This document shows, piece by piece, positions 5,925 through 15,600 of a stretch of DNA of 64,000 bases; position 1 is the stretch's first letter, and the number at the start of each line of letters is the position of its first letter. Both the position numbers and the translations under genes were made by a program. Location: NCBI GenBank assembly GCA_020852965.1, contig JADYZV010000081.1, forward strand, positions 1 through 64,000, written 5' to 3'. The DNA comes from Pirellulaceae bacterium. GTDB lineage: Bacteria > Planctomycetota > Planctomycetia > Pirellulales > Pirellulaceae. The notes under the pieces were generated by a model. That model saw only the letters and a list, made by a program, of their open reading frames with translations. It was not told the DNA's origin and searched no databases.

Positions 5925-8917
5925 TCAGCACGGTAAGCCATCAAACGGCTGGGGCTGGCGACGAGTAGGGTTTCGCCTACGATCAGTACGTTGACACCAT
6001 TTCCACCGCCCGGTGCAACTTCAATGCGTCGTACGATGGTCGGAGTGTCACCTACGGCATCCGCGCCAGGCAATTGCGCCGAGAAAACGTAGATTTCACC
6101 AGCGGTTGGCCAGTAGACGTGTTGTCCAGAAATCGTGCCACGTCCCAAGCCGCGTGGGTTGGGGAGTGCTCCGCCGACGATTGGAGTGGTGCTTCCTGGA
6201 AAGGTGGCGGCAACTCTTCCTGTTCGCTTATCGAGCCACACTAGCCGATCACCGCCGACGATCAAAGCGTCACCCGGCGCGCCGAGCAACTGGTTGGCAT
6301 CGGCCACGCTGAGATCGTCGGTCGACCAAACCAACTCCCCAGTCAGCGCATCGAGCGCAAAGATTTCAGGGGTATCTTGGGGAGCACAGTAGACCAAGCC
6401 GGCCGATACCAGGCACGGCGTCAAGTCGCGGTAGCGGTAGCGATCGGGCTTGGGGAACGAAGGGTTGTCATGCGGTGTCGAGTATTGCACTAGCCATTGC
6501 ACCTGGCCAGTTGTCGGATCGAGACAAGCGATCGCTCCCAGGTTAGTATTGGTGTACAGCCGGCCACCGGCCAAGGTCAATTGTTGATGGGCGATGAGGT
6601 TAGCGTGTTCGCCGCCAGTGACGCTTCCGGAACCCAACACGCCTGATTTCCATAGCAGTTTGCCTGTCACGCGATCGAAGGCGGCGATGCTGCGTCTCAG
6701 GCCGACATGATCGCGCTGGGCTACCGCGACGATCAGCATGTCTCCCCACGCCAATGGTGGTCCGTCGAACTCGGCCCCGTTAAAATCTACATTGCTGAGG
6801 TCTGCATGGCTTAAGTGCAAGGGGAAGCCAGGCAGCATGCTCCCCTGTTTGCTCAAGTCGAGTCCAACAAGGTAGCTCAACGAAGTATCGCCGCCAGCGC
6901 CGCCAGGACTACGCGATTGAATGCGACCAGTAATTGGACTACCCATTCGCGCGTACAGGCAGTGGTTTGCAATGTGCAACGTTCCGCGTGGCGATCCGAT
7001 CATGGGGTAGCCGAGTGGCAAATACGAGGCGGCAGAGAGTTCGCTATCGAACAGCGACAGCCCCGTTTTTGCGTCTGGCCATGGCGCGCCTGTTTCCAAA
7101 TCATAGGCCACGATGCGAGTCATTTCATTGACAAACACAATCCCCTTGTCAACTACAGGAAAGTAGGGGAGCGTGGCACGTTCGCTCTCAGCCACGCGCG
7201 GCTTGCTGGCAGCTAGGCGATCGCTACTGGCCGAGAATCGTTCGAGCGGTTGCGACCAGGTGGGCCAACTGACGTAGGCTCGATGCACTGGATCGGTCGC
7301 ATCCCGATCGTCGGGGGCAGGCGCCGCTGCGTCTTCCGTGCCTGCGTCCTGACCAACAGGAGGCCAGTGGAAGCTATCCACTGTCGTGGGCCGCGTTGCC
7401 AGCGGAGGCCAGGCAGCGATTTGTTCGATAGCGGACTTCAGTTTCTCCCCTGCTGCTGCATTGCTATGGCGAGCAACTTCGAAGCCCCACGCCCGCGTGG
7501 CTGGAGCGTCGAGCGATTCTGAATTCATGGTGGCTGCAATGACAAGCCGCAGGACGATGTCGTTCAAATCCACTGCCGCTTGTGAGCCGACTAGACCAGG
7601 ATCGGGCGAAGTTTGCGGACGATCGGACGATGGCGGTGCATCGCTAGATCGAAGCGAAGGCGATGCGAATAGTGCTTGCCACAATCGTTCTTGCTCGGCT
7701 GCCGTTCTGCCAGCAGCCAATTGTTGCCATACCAAGGGGGCGGCCAGAGATCCGAAGACTGGAGGTTCGCCAGGTGGAGAGTTCGCACCGACCCGCGTTT
7801 CGCCACGAATCGACTCGACGGCTTGACTGGCTGCGATGCCCCAGCCCCGCTCTAAATATAAATCGCTCATGAAGAGCTGGAATTGTCCACCGAGCTCAGT
7901 GGCTAAGAAACGTAGCGCCGCCAATTGAGTAGCTCGCAGATCTTTGGTTTTTTGCAATTGCTCAAGCGCTAGTGTGGCTGGCTCACGCTGTCGAGCAAGA
8001 ACTTTGGCAGCCGTGTCGGGGAACTGTTGGAGCAACGCCACGGTGCGCTGGCCAGACCACTGGGCGAGCGGGATGTAACGCTGTGTAGTGAGAGTGGCAG
8101 CGTGTTGGGGACCTGTCGTCGCTACCATGCGGTCCTCGGCTTCGTCGAGTAGTTTTTCGAGTAGGCGTAGCGCTTCATCGATCTCGCCCGCTTCGATCAG
8201 TTCGCCTGTTTGAGCGATCGTCAGACGCTCAGCGGCAGTGGCCAATTGCGCCGGAGCCTGTGCCGTGATGTCTTGTCCCCAGCAACTCGTTGAGAGGCTC
8301 ACGATGCACACGCCGCTAAGCAGCAGCCGGCAGAATACCTGCTTGGCCGCGTGCTGGGCTGCCGTCCAGGCGGTTGCGACACCGACGGGCGCATACCATT
8401 GATACAACATCAGGTAGACTAAAATGCCAGTGATGGAAACATAGAACCACACCGGCCAAGTGATAACCGATACGCGACGATGGAGCGCGCGCTGCCCAGT
8501 CAGCCCTAAGTAAATGCTGCCGATGGCCAGCAGAGGGACGATGGCTGCCAGCACGATGTGCGACAGTAGTATTGCATAATAGAGGTAACGCACCTGAGTG
8601 GAGGCGACCTGCGGGTCGGTGGGGAAGTGCTTGCTGTCAGCATTGGCATGGTAGGTTAAGTAGCTTATTAGAAATACCACACTGACCCCAAACGTGGCCA
8701 GCATGACGCGTCGGTGGGCCAATTCTTGTTTGCGCTTGATCAGCACGAGTCCTATTAGCAACAGCAGGGTGGCCAGTGCGTTGAGCGACACGTTGATGTG
8801 AGGTAAGAATTCAATCAAACTGGGACTCGCAAAGCGGTGACTTATTAGTTGTGGAACTGTGTGCTCCGATTGATTGGATTGCCCTACATTGCGCTGGAGC
8901 CCAAACTTTAGCCGCAT
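5921..8917 (-). CDS. DUF420-like membrane domain fused to a PQQ-repeat beta-propeller protein
   Basis: The 998-residue product has two parts. Residues about 30-190 are a multi-helix membrane domain of the DUF420 type (histidine in a TYHAN motif, then several hydrophobic segments); DUF420 proteins are linked to cytochrome oxidase assembly. At about residue 195 a sequence like a signal peptide (CRLLLSGVCIVSL, then CWGQ) leads into a long exported region. From about 560 the exported part shows repeated PQQ/quinoprotein-like blades, with motifs such as AFDRVTGKLLW, CLDPTTGQVQW and ALDALTGELVW. The inner signal-like segment suggests a former separate secreted protein joined to DUF420. The upstream gene encodes an SCO1-like protein, which supports a respiratory role. 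Confidence 0.8.
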   Translation of the reverse strand: MRLKFGLQRNVGQSNQSEHTVPQLISHRFASPSLIEFLPHINVSLNALATLLLLIGLVLIKRKQELAHRRVMLATFGVSVVFLISYLTYHANADSKHFPTDPQVASTQVRYLYYAILLSHIVLAAIVPLLAIGSIYLGLTGQRALHRRVSVITWPVWFYVSITGILVYLMLYQWYAPVGVATAWTAAQHAAKQVFCRLLLSGVCIVSLSTSCWGQDITAQAPAQLATAAERLTIAQTGELIEAGEIDEALRLLEKLLDEAEDRMVATTGPQHAATLTTQRYIPLAQWSGQRTVALLQQFPDTAAKVLARQREPATLALEQLQKTKDLRATQLAALRFLATELGGQFQLFMSDLYLERGWGIAASQAVESIRGETRVGANSPPGEPPVFGSLAAPLVWQQLAAGRTAAEQERLWQALFASPSLRSSDAPPSSDRPQTSPDPGLVGSQAAVDLNDIVLRLVIAATMNSESLDAPATRAWGFEVARHSNAAAGEKLKSAIEQIAAWPPLATRPTTVDSFHWPPVGQDAGTEDAAAPAPDDRDATDPVHRAYVSWPTWSQPLERFSASSDRLAASKPRVAESERATLPYFPVVDKGIVFVNEMTRIVAYDLETGAPWPDAKTGLSLFDSELSAASYLPLGYPMIGSPRGTLHIANHCLYARMGSPITGRIQSRSPGGAGGDTSLSYLVGLDLSKQGSMLPGFPLHLSHADLSNVDFNGAEFDGPPLAWGDMLIVAVAQRDHVGLRRSIAAFDRVTGKLLWKSGVLGSGSVTGGEHANLIAHQQLTLAGGRLYTNTNLGAIACLDPTTGQVQWLVQYSTPHDNPSFPKPDRYRYRDLTPCLVSAGLVYCAPQDTPEIFALDALTGELVWSTDDLSVADANQLLGAPGDALIVGGDRLVWLDKRTGRVAATFPGSTTPIVGGALPNPRGLGRGTISGQHVYWPTAGEIYVFSAQLPGADAVGDTPTIVRRIEVAPGGGNGVNVLIVGETLLVASPSRLMAYRAD

Positions 8918-8923
8918 TCACGA

Positions 8924-8957
8924 AATGCAATCCGATGGCGGAGCGTCGGGCCACATT
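8924..8957 (-). repeat. 34-bp dispersed repeat AATGTGGCCCGACGCTCCGC, reverse copy
   Basis: Read on the minus strand, the 34 bases match those at 32717-32750 with a single difference. This copy lies in the short gap between the SCO1-like gene and the DUF420-PQQ gene. Confidence 0.75.
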
Positions 8958-8966
8958 CCTTTGCAT

Positions 8967-9650
8967 TTACTTCATTACCGGCGGAAGCTCGCTTCCGTCG
9001 AGCAGTTTATCGATGTCGTCTTGCAATTGTTTGAACTGCAGTGGGTCGGACCAATTGTAGAAGCCGACGTTGTTTCCTTGAGCATCGACCAACACGAACT
9101 TTTCGGCATGAAAGCGACGCGCGGCGGAGAGGAAGTACATCTCAGCGGCCACCCGAGCAATATAGTCCATCTCGCCGGTAAGAAACAGCCATTGCTTAGG
9201 GTCGGCGTCAAATCGCTTGGCGTATTCGGCGAGTACCTTGGGGCGGTCGACCTCGGGATCGCAGGAGATGCTTAGCAAACGCAGCGGTTGGCCGCGATAT
9301 TTTTCTTGCAGCTCCTGCACCTTGGCGTTCTGATTGAGGCAAATCGAAGGGCAGAGGGTAAAGAAGAAACCGACCACGTAGGGTTGCCCCTTGAGATCTT
9401 CGCTACGAACCGTTTCGCCCGAGCGCTCGATCAACTCAAAGCTACTCAGCCATTCTTCGGCGTCGGCTCCCGACTTGGGGCGCTTTCGCGAGTGGCGCGA
9501 AGTGCCTTCGCCGTCGGTCGCGGTGTCGTCGCTGGTGCCAATGACATGCGCACTACCAGCCGGCCCCCGCTCGCTGCAACCCTGCAGGGCAACCAGTATT
9601 CCGGCACCGCAGAGCGCCAGCAAGGCCAATAGTGTCGACATGACTTTCAT
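8967..9650 (-). CDS. SCO1/SenC-family copper chaperone-like lipoprotein
   Basis: The 227-residue product starts with a lipoprotein signal (LVALQGC, Cys25). A thioredoxin-fold domain follows, with the copper-binding CPSIC motif (Cys100, Cys104) after FFFTL, the SISCDPEVDRP segment, and the third ligand candidate His181 in RRFHAEKF. SCO proteins deliver copper to the CuA site of cytochrome c oxidase outside the cytoplasmic membrane. The DUF420-PQQ fusion lies 49 bases downstream on the same strand, which fits a joint assembly function. Residues 30-65 are a low-complexity charged linker. Confidence 0.88.
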   Translation of the reverse strand: MKVMSTLLALLALCGAGILVALQGCSERGPAGSAHVIGTSDDTATDGEGTSRHSRKRPKSGADAEEWLSSFELIERSGETVRSEDLKGQPYVVGFFFTLCPSICLNQNAKVQELQEKYRGQPLRLLSISCDPEVDRPKVLAEYAKRFDADPKQWLFLTGEMDYIARVAAEMYFLSAARRFHAEKFVLVDAQGNNVGFYNWSDPLQFKQLQDDIDKLLDGSELPPVMK

Positions 9651-9694
9651 CGTTAGGTCTCGTGGTCTGTCAGTGTTAAATCTTCGGGCGGGAA

Positions 9695-9762
9695 ATAGTG
9701 GACGAAGTTACGAGCCCCAGACGGCTAGTGAATCAAACGGACTCGCGGGCCTCGTCCACTAT
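9695..9762. repeat. Palindromic dispersed repeat, GTGGACGAGG family, copy 2 (imperfect)
   Basis: The left end ATAGTGGACGA and the right end TCGTCCACTAT are inverted. The inner halves differ: the left carries a GTTACGAG version and the right a CCCGCGAG version. It is thus a hybrid of the two subtypes seen at 28257 and 1443. Confidence 0.7.
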
Positions 9763-9773
9763 CATAGTATGCG

Positions 9774-10148
9774 CTAAGTGAGAAACTTACTGAGCTTCTG
9801 CTGCGTGGCGGGATCTTGCAGTTCCAGTTTCCCGAATCCACGCTCGGCACCCATGGCTACAGCCGCGTCCTGATGCTCAGCGTAATTGGTAACAATCATC
9901 ACAGGCGTTTTCGCCAACAATGGATCGGCCTTGAGCTGCTTGAGAATCGCGGTGCCGTCGGAGTAGTCGCAATCGAGTTTCCGGTTGATCAGCACCAAGT
10001 CGACCGAGCGCTGGCGAAGTAGATCGAGCGTATCTGGTCCGGCATGCGTCTGAAGGACTTCGACGTCAAAGTGGCTGGCGAGCAAGCGTTTGATACTGGC
10101 ATGATCGGGAACACAATTCCCGACGTCCAACACGGTGTGAGCAGGCAT
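9774..10148 (-). CDS. Degenerate response-regulator receiver domain protein
   Basis: The 124-residue product is a stand-alone CheY-like fold: hydrophobic strands VDLVLIN and TPVMIVTN, and a GAERGFGK segment at the position of the conserved lysine (K107), with threonine T87 also kept. The residue expected to be the phosphorylated Asp is Asn55, and the N-terminal acidic cluster is reduced to D8. Phosphorylation at the usual site is therefore unlikely unless D59, D61 or D64 substitutes. It may act as a phosphorylation-independent partner. The gene sits between the SCO1-like gene and a small lipoprotein gene on the same strand. Confidence 0.7.
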   Translation of the reverse strand: MPAHTVLDVGNCVPDHASIKRLLASHFDVEVLQTHAGPDTLDLLRQRSVDLVLINRKLDCDYSDGTAILKQLKADPLLAKTPVMIVTNYAEHQDAAVAMGAERGFGKLELQDPATQQKLSKFLT

Positions 10149-10187
10149 GGAATTCTTGTATTGGGGTGCTTAACGTCTGGCTGAGTC

Positions 10188-10367
10188 TCAATTTGAGTTA
10201 ATCGGCGCTTCGGATCGTTGGTCTGGCTGATTGAAGGCTGATGTGTGTGACGGCGCATCTGCGACACTCTGACCGTCACAGCCACTGGTGGCAGCCGTCA
10301 ACATCATTCCGCTTGAGAACGCAAGTAGAATTAGAGAGATTGCTAGCAGTTCTTTCTTCTTTTTCAT
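10188..10367 (-). CDS. Small secreted or lipid-anchored protein, 59 residues
   Basis: I take the start at 10367, where the product begins MKKKKELLAIS, a typical signal start; an in-frame Met 13 codons upstream is also possible. A hydrophobic stretch runs to a TSGC motif that could be a lipobox (Cys at about residue 30), followed by a short Ser/Pro/Asn-rich tail. No family is recognised. It lies 51 bases downstream of the cupin gene and may be co-transcribed with it. Confidence 0.5.
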   Translation of the reverse strand: MKKKKELLAISLILLAFSSGMMLTAATSGCDGQSVADAPSHTSAFNQPDQRSEAPINSN

Positions 10368-10418
10368 CGTGATGAGGTCTCTGGGTAAAGTCTTATGGTG
10401 CAGCATTCATGGGCCTGG

Positions 10419-10802
10419 TCAGTCGAACCATTCGTCGGCGGGATCAAATTTGGGTGAGGCAACAATCAGGACTTGCATTCGTCCCAGCGCGCGATGGCGC
10501 GTACCCGGATGAATGACGACCGCCATATGGGGTTTGAGCGGTAGGACTTGTCCATCGAGCTCGATGGCCGCGTCGGCTTGGCAGTCGAGCACAAAGTAGG
10601 TCTCCGTCAGTCGCTTGTGGTAGTGCGCCCGCGCGTCGAGGGAGATTTCGGTAACGTGTAAAGAATATGGTACCGACTCGACCTGCATTAGGCCACGTCG
10701 AGCCGTCCCGCAGGGGCAAGAAACGCCTGGCAGAAGCGGATAATCGAGGATCTCGTATCCAGTTGCAGGCTTGGGGGTGGGCTGAGTCGATTGCTGGGAC
10801 AT
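10419..10802 (-). CDS. Small cupin-domain protein
   Basis: The 127-residue product is a single cupin barrel. The first cupin motif gives the metal ligands His60, His62 and Glu67, and the second gives His103 in PGTRHRALG. This is the full ligand set of metal-binding cupins. The family includes sugar-phosphate isomerases and small-molecule sensors, and the sequence does not reveal the ligand. A C-terminal DPADEWFD tail follows the barrel. Its genomic neighbours give no further clue. Confidence 0.8.
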   Translation of the reverse strand: MSQQSTQPTPKPATGYEILDYPLLPGVSCPCGTARRGLMQVESVPYSLHVTEISLDARAHYHKRLTETYFVLDCQADAAIELDGQVLPLKPHMAVVIHPGTRHRALGRMQVLIVASPKFDPADEWFD

Positions 10803-11539
10803 GGAAATTCTTGGTTAAACCCATCCTTTGGGCAGGGCGAAGCGCATTTTGAGGAAGGACGCAGGTTGCTGGAAGCAGGCTTTTCGTAAGCTGTAACGCT
10901 TATTCGGGATGTGCTGAAAGCGGGCTTTGGTCGTCGCGTACCAGTTGCGAGGGATTGTGACTTACAAATTGGCTGTTGTTAAGTGGACAAGCGCCCACCA
11001 TAACCGCTGCGGTTCGTTAAGCTGTAGCGATTGCGTGCGACTTGACTGGCGGTACATTTTGCCTGGAAGGAATTGCGGGGCCATGCCGTGCATTTTAACT
11101 GGCCGGTTTGCCGTAACTCCCTGTCGTGAAAAAGCTTGGAGCTTCTCAAGCGTGACTTTCAGGTTGGCCGATACCTCTTCCTGTCGCCGCTTTCTGGATT
11201 CGCAAGACGGTTTCCAGGAGGCTAGGTGACATGGCCGGACAACAATTGAACTAGAGCCCATGGAATGGCTCATCCGGCCACTGGCGCAAATGACCCAGGG
11301 CTTCGCGTTGGGAGTGTGGAGCACGTGTGGCGGACGTAAGTCGGCAGGCGTGTCAAACCGTCATCGGCACCACGAAGTTGAACAGGTAGCGATCAACTTG
11401 ATCACTGCTTGTTCTTTGCCGGCCCGGCAGGAGGGCGATTTCGGCGGCGGCTTCGTACGTCGAAACCGGTCTCGGCCAATTGCACCCCCGTGAAGGCCGC
11501 GCCAGAGATTAGATTCATCGTTTAGGGAGTTGTGGCTCG
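10803..11539. other. Intergenic region, about 740 bases, no supported gene
   Basis: This stretch separates the leftward cupin gene from the rightward cysteine-rich protein gene. Open frames on both strands have no recognisable domain. A tiny frame at 11231-11254 has a strong AGGAGG ahead of it but encodes only seven residues. The last 25 bases carry a GGGAG that may be the ribosome binding site of the gene at 11540. The promoters of both flanking genes presumably lie here. Confidence 0.5.
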
Positions 11540-12391
11540 ATGAAATTGAACACTTTGATTGGATCCATCGTACTCGGCGCTAGCCTGTGTACCCCAAGCT
11601 TCGGTGCGGGACTTTTGGATCGTATGTTGGGTATGAACGGTTCCGGATGTGACAGCGTATGCTGTGACACTGGATGCTCGGCAGCACCCAGTTGTGGATG
11701 CGAAATTAGTGCACCGGTTTGTGCCGACGTATGCGTCGACACCTGCGCACCAGTTCGCAGTCGTGGTTTGCTAGGGCGCCTACGTGGAAGCTCTTGCGGA
11801 CATGTTGACCCGAGCTGTGGTTGCGAAATAGCAGCCCCCAGCTGTGGATGTGAAATAGCAGCACCGTGCTGTGACGTGGGCTGCGGAGCCATCGATGTTT
11901 GTGGATGCGACTCGGGCTGTAAGAAGCCACGTCGCCGCCCACTCATGGAGCTAGTTGGCAAGGTTCAAAGCCAAGCTCGCAAGATCAGCACAAGCTGTGC
12001 TCCTTCGTGCGGTTGCGAAATTGCAGCGCCTTGCTGCGACAGTGGCTGTCATGCAGCTCCTAGCTGTGGCTGTGAAATCGCGGCTTGTGACCCATGCGGT
12101 ACCACATGCTGTGATAGCGCTTGCGGTCGCAAACGCGGTGGCCTGTTGAGCAAGCTGTTCCAACGCAGAAATCGCGGTGGATGCGATAGCCTGTGCGATT
12201 CGGTTTGTGCTTCGAGTGGATGTGGTGGATGCTCGACTTGTGGCGGCGGCGTAAGCTACCCATCGTCACCTGTTGCCGCTCCCGAAGTTCACGGCGACGC
12301 AGCACCTATGCCTCCAGCACCGATCGTTGATCCAAGTGCTTACCTGCAAAGCAATCGACGCGTCATTCAAGCTACCAGCTACGTTCGCTAA
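11540..12391 (+). CDS. Secreted cysteine-rich repeat protein (40 Cys in 283 residues)
   Basis: The product has a signal peptide (KLNTLIGSIVLGASL, cleavage near residue 23) and then a mature region dominated by cysteine. The motif SCGCE followed by I-S/A-A occurs five times, accompanied by CCD.GC blocks. Two basic spacers (LLGRLRG and LLSKLFQRRN) and a Pro-rich, cysteine-free tail from about residue 235 break up the repeats. Planctomycetes are known for cysteine-rich, proteinaceous envelopes, and by inference this protein could be a cross-linked wall or surface component. It could alternatively bind metal. The gene stands alone and is followed by a strong terminator, which suggests its own expression unit. 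Confidence 0.75.
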   Translation: MKLNTLIGSIVLGASLCTPSFGAGLLDRMLGMNGSGCDSVCCDTGCSAAPSCGCEISAPVCADVCVDTCAPVRSRGLLGRLRGSSCGHVDPSCGCEIAAPSCGCEIAAPCCDVGCGAIDVCGCDSGCKKPRRRPLMELVGKVQSQARKISTSCAPSCGCEIAAPCCDSGCHAAPSCGCEIAACDPCGTTCCDSACGRKRGGLLSKLFQRRNRGGCDSLCDSVCASSGCGGCSTCGGGVSYPSSPVAAPEVHGDAAPMPPAPIVDPSAYLQSNRRVIQATSYVR

Positions 12392-12436
12392 GCTTCGGCT
12401 GAAGTGAATTTGGTAGACCCCGAGATGCGTCTCAGT

Positions 12437-12478
12437 AAAACGGTCTGCGAAACGAAAGTTTTGCAGACCGTTTTTTTT
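12437..12478 (+). terminator. Rho-independent terminator of the cysteine-rich protein gene
   Basis: A 17-base stem (12437-12453 with 12458-12474, one G-U wobble) closes a GAAA tetraloop and runs into eight T residues at 12471-12478. It lies 45 bases after the stop codon. Confidence 0.9.
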
Positions 12479-12603
12479 GTTTCCTAATTAACGAGTTCCG
12501 CCATTGGGTGGATGATCTCAATAGCAATCCTATTGCACGGCCAAGGGCCATGAATGGATACCTCCTTTTCACCGTCTCGCCGAACGCAGCAACACAAGCA
12601 CTA

Positions 12604-15600
12604 TCATTCTGTCGTTTCACTCTTGCTTGGCTCGCCAGAGGTCTTCTCGCGGACAGAAGCTCCGAGATAGATTAATTCGTTAAAGCGGTCCACCGGCTGG
12701 CGAGCTGTCCAAGCGATACCACGCAGCACAAGTATGCGGAAAAGTGGGTCGTCAAAGGTCCAGGAATAGTGGCCAGGGATTGATACGAATACCCTTCCTG
12801 CCTCTCGCTCATGGCACCAAATAAGCGGTTGCATCGCATCGTCCTCGCGACCGCTTCCAAGGATGTCGATGCTCTTCGCATCTCCGACGAGTTGCCAGTA
12901 GCTTTCGTCTTCCAGTTGTAAGCGATTTATATTACGAGTGATGGGGTGGTTTGACTTGAACAGCATGTCGAGCGCACCGTGACGGAACTTGCTGCCGCCT
13001 CCTTTCCAGGCCAAGCCGATGCGCTCCGCAAAGCCTGCAGGATCCTTGCCGCCATCAACGGCGTAGTGAATGTAGCTGACTCCACCTCCGCGTTTTAGAA
13101 ACTTATCGATATCGCTAGCGCGTTGCTCGTTCCATTTGCCTTGCTGGTAAAACACCATGGCATCGGCGGTCTCAAACGTTTCTGGCTGTGGCCAATCCAT
13201 CGCCGTTGTGACCGCAACGTTATTGGCTGCTTCGAATAGAGTCTTCCAAGCGCGCAGCCAAGCCGGGTAATCGTGTTCACCGGGACCATGATCCTTGACG
13301 CCTGCCACCAGTACCACTTGCATGGGGCGGGGATCGCTATCGGCTGGCGGTGCACCCGCCAACGCGCGTTCTACCTCGGCTCTGGATCGAGGTGGCGGAC
13401 CGCCTGCTCGATCGTTGGGCATGCTTGGCGATGTCCCAAGCAAAAACGTCATTAAATCGCGGAGCTTGTCGGGACCGAGCGCTTCATCAATGCCGGTTGG
13501 CATGATCGAGATTGTGGCGGGTACCATCCTCTCGACCTCCTTGGGGTCGATGCGTACCTCCTCCGCCTTGGTCGTCCCGACAATCAGTTGTCCCGCCTCT
13601 TGTCGAACGAGCCCCGTAAGGACCTGTCCATCGCTGAGCATGATCGTGTAGGCGAGATGATCTGGATTGATCGCAAAGCTCGGATGGACAATGTCGCGCA
13701 GTACCGAGTGATAGTCGCGATGACTCAAATTGGATAGATCGGGACCGATGTGTCCGCCCGTGCCTTGTAGTTGATGGCACTTGGAACAGTTGGCCTGCTC
13801 CCCAAAAAAGACTGCCCGACCACGATGCCAACTTCCCCCTTCCAATTCTGGTATGTCGCCTGCCACCCAAGACTCTGCCCCACCCGTTGGTTCGGCTGGT
13901 TGAGCCCATGGCAGAAAGAATCGGCGGAGCGGGAATGGTCGTTCTCTTGCATCCTCGCTGGTGAACCACACGGCGGTTAGATCGAGCTGCTCCCGAGCAC
14001 CTTGTCGACTAAGCGCTATTTCCAGCGGGATCCACTCTTCCGTAGGCTTGTCCACGATTAACCGGACCGATGACCCTGAAGTGCGATCCAAACCAGTTTC
14101 GATGCGTCCGATTTCCGACTTCACCGTAATCTGTGATGCCGATCTCAGCACGATAGTGACCTGCTCGGGTAGATATTCGAAGTCGATGGTAGACCCAGGT
14201 TGGACTTCGGGGCGCAACATGTGGTGCAAGTCCATTTGGGTCCGCAGTGTTAAGCGGTCGGCACTGTTTAGTTCAGATCGCAACTCATCGTGGCTAGCGC
14301 TCCCCTGCGTGAAACGCTGGTTGACACGTGTGTCCAAGTGAGGCAGCCAGCCCTCCCATATCACTCGCCCGCCTTGGCTGAGGTGTGCGTTAACGCCGTG
14401 GAGCGTGTAGTGCAAGTCGGTTTCAGGAGACTGGGGTAGTTCGCAGCCCGCAGCGATTTCTTCAACCGTCGCGTTTTTCGCGCGGGCTGGACGACCGAGG
14501 CCTTGCAAGGTGAGACCGCAGTGATCGGCAGTCGTATGCGCGGCCGTGTCGAGGATGAGCGTGCGTCGGTCAGGCGTTACTTGGACTCCGTGCACAGGCA
14601 GGTCCCGGCGGTCGGAGATCATCTGCCGTTGCACGACTGCGTAGCCTGGTCGCAACGATTCAAAGCGGTCGCCGGCTCGTACCCAAGGACCATGCGTGAT
14701 GTGAGCGTCCGTGCTAACGCCGGCAAGATCTTCAGGGCTCAGTGGCCGGTCGAAGGCAACTTGTACTTGCCGTGGGCCAGCGGCCCAAACCGTAACCGGC
14801 TGCGGGCGCTCGCGGTCGGAATAGCTAACCTTAAACAGTTTACCCGAACCGGCTGGGCCCGATCCCCAGTCGGGACTACCACTATGGGTGGCAATCACCA
14901 AATCTCCCTGTGGTGAGATACAAGCGTCGGCAGGAAGCATGTTCAGGCAAGCCAAGAGCTGGTTCTGCGCTACATATCCAGCCGGCGTCTTGATGAGTTG
15001 TGTGCGGTAGATCTTGCCACGCGAGTATCCCGTCACTAGCGCATCGCCGCGCCACGCATCGGGGCCAAAAATCGAGCCGTCGTCGACTACCGATTCGTTA
15101 AAATTGAATCCACAGGTCGACTGGTGCTGCGGCCCATAGTCAAACGTGCTCGGTTCGTCGATGACATTGGGTAAATGCTTGGGATGCGCGGGAGGAAAAC
15201 CGTAGTGTCGCCCCATCTCGATGTGCAGCAGCTCGTCGAAGGGATTTCCATTGGGGAGCCAAGTGGCACCTTCTTGATCGGTGCAGAACAAGTCACCGGC
15301 GGCATTGAATCGCATGGCTACCGGGAAACGAATTCCCGTACAAGCGATTTGGCGACTCTTGAAGTCCGGCGCGACTCGCAAAATTGTGCCGCGCTCGCTG
15401 GTCAGGCTATAGTCTGCCTCCCCCTTGTCATTGACCAAGTATCCATTGGTGAAGTTCTGTGTGCCGATACCAAACCAGACGCTGCCATCCCGTTTGTCAA
15501 ACGCGACTCCCAGTCCGTCGACGCCGTGCCCGATCTCTTTCCATCCGTCAGCCACGGTGATCTGCTCGTCGGCTCGGCCGTCTCCGTCCGTATCGACGAT

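Noticed and set aside
11231..11254. Seven-residue frame with a strong AGGAGG
   Set aside because: It has no coupling to a following gene and no supported role, unlike the ten-residue frame at 32900.
10962..11324. A leftward 120-codon frame in the 740-base gap
   Set aside because: There is no domain, no ribosome binding site and no signal; composition is unremarkable. It is likely chance.
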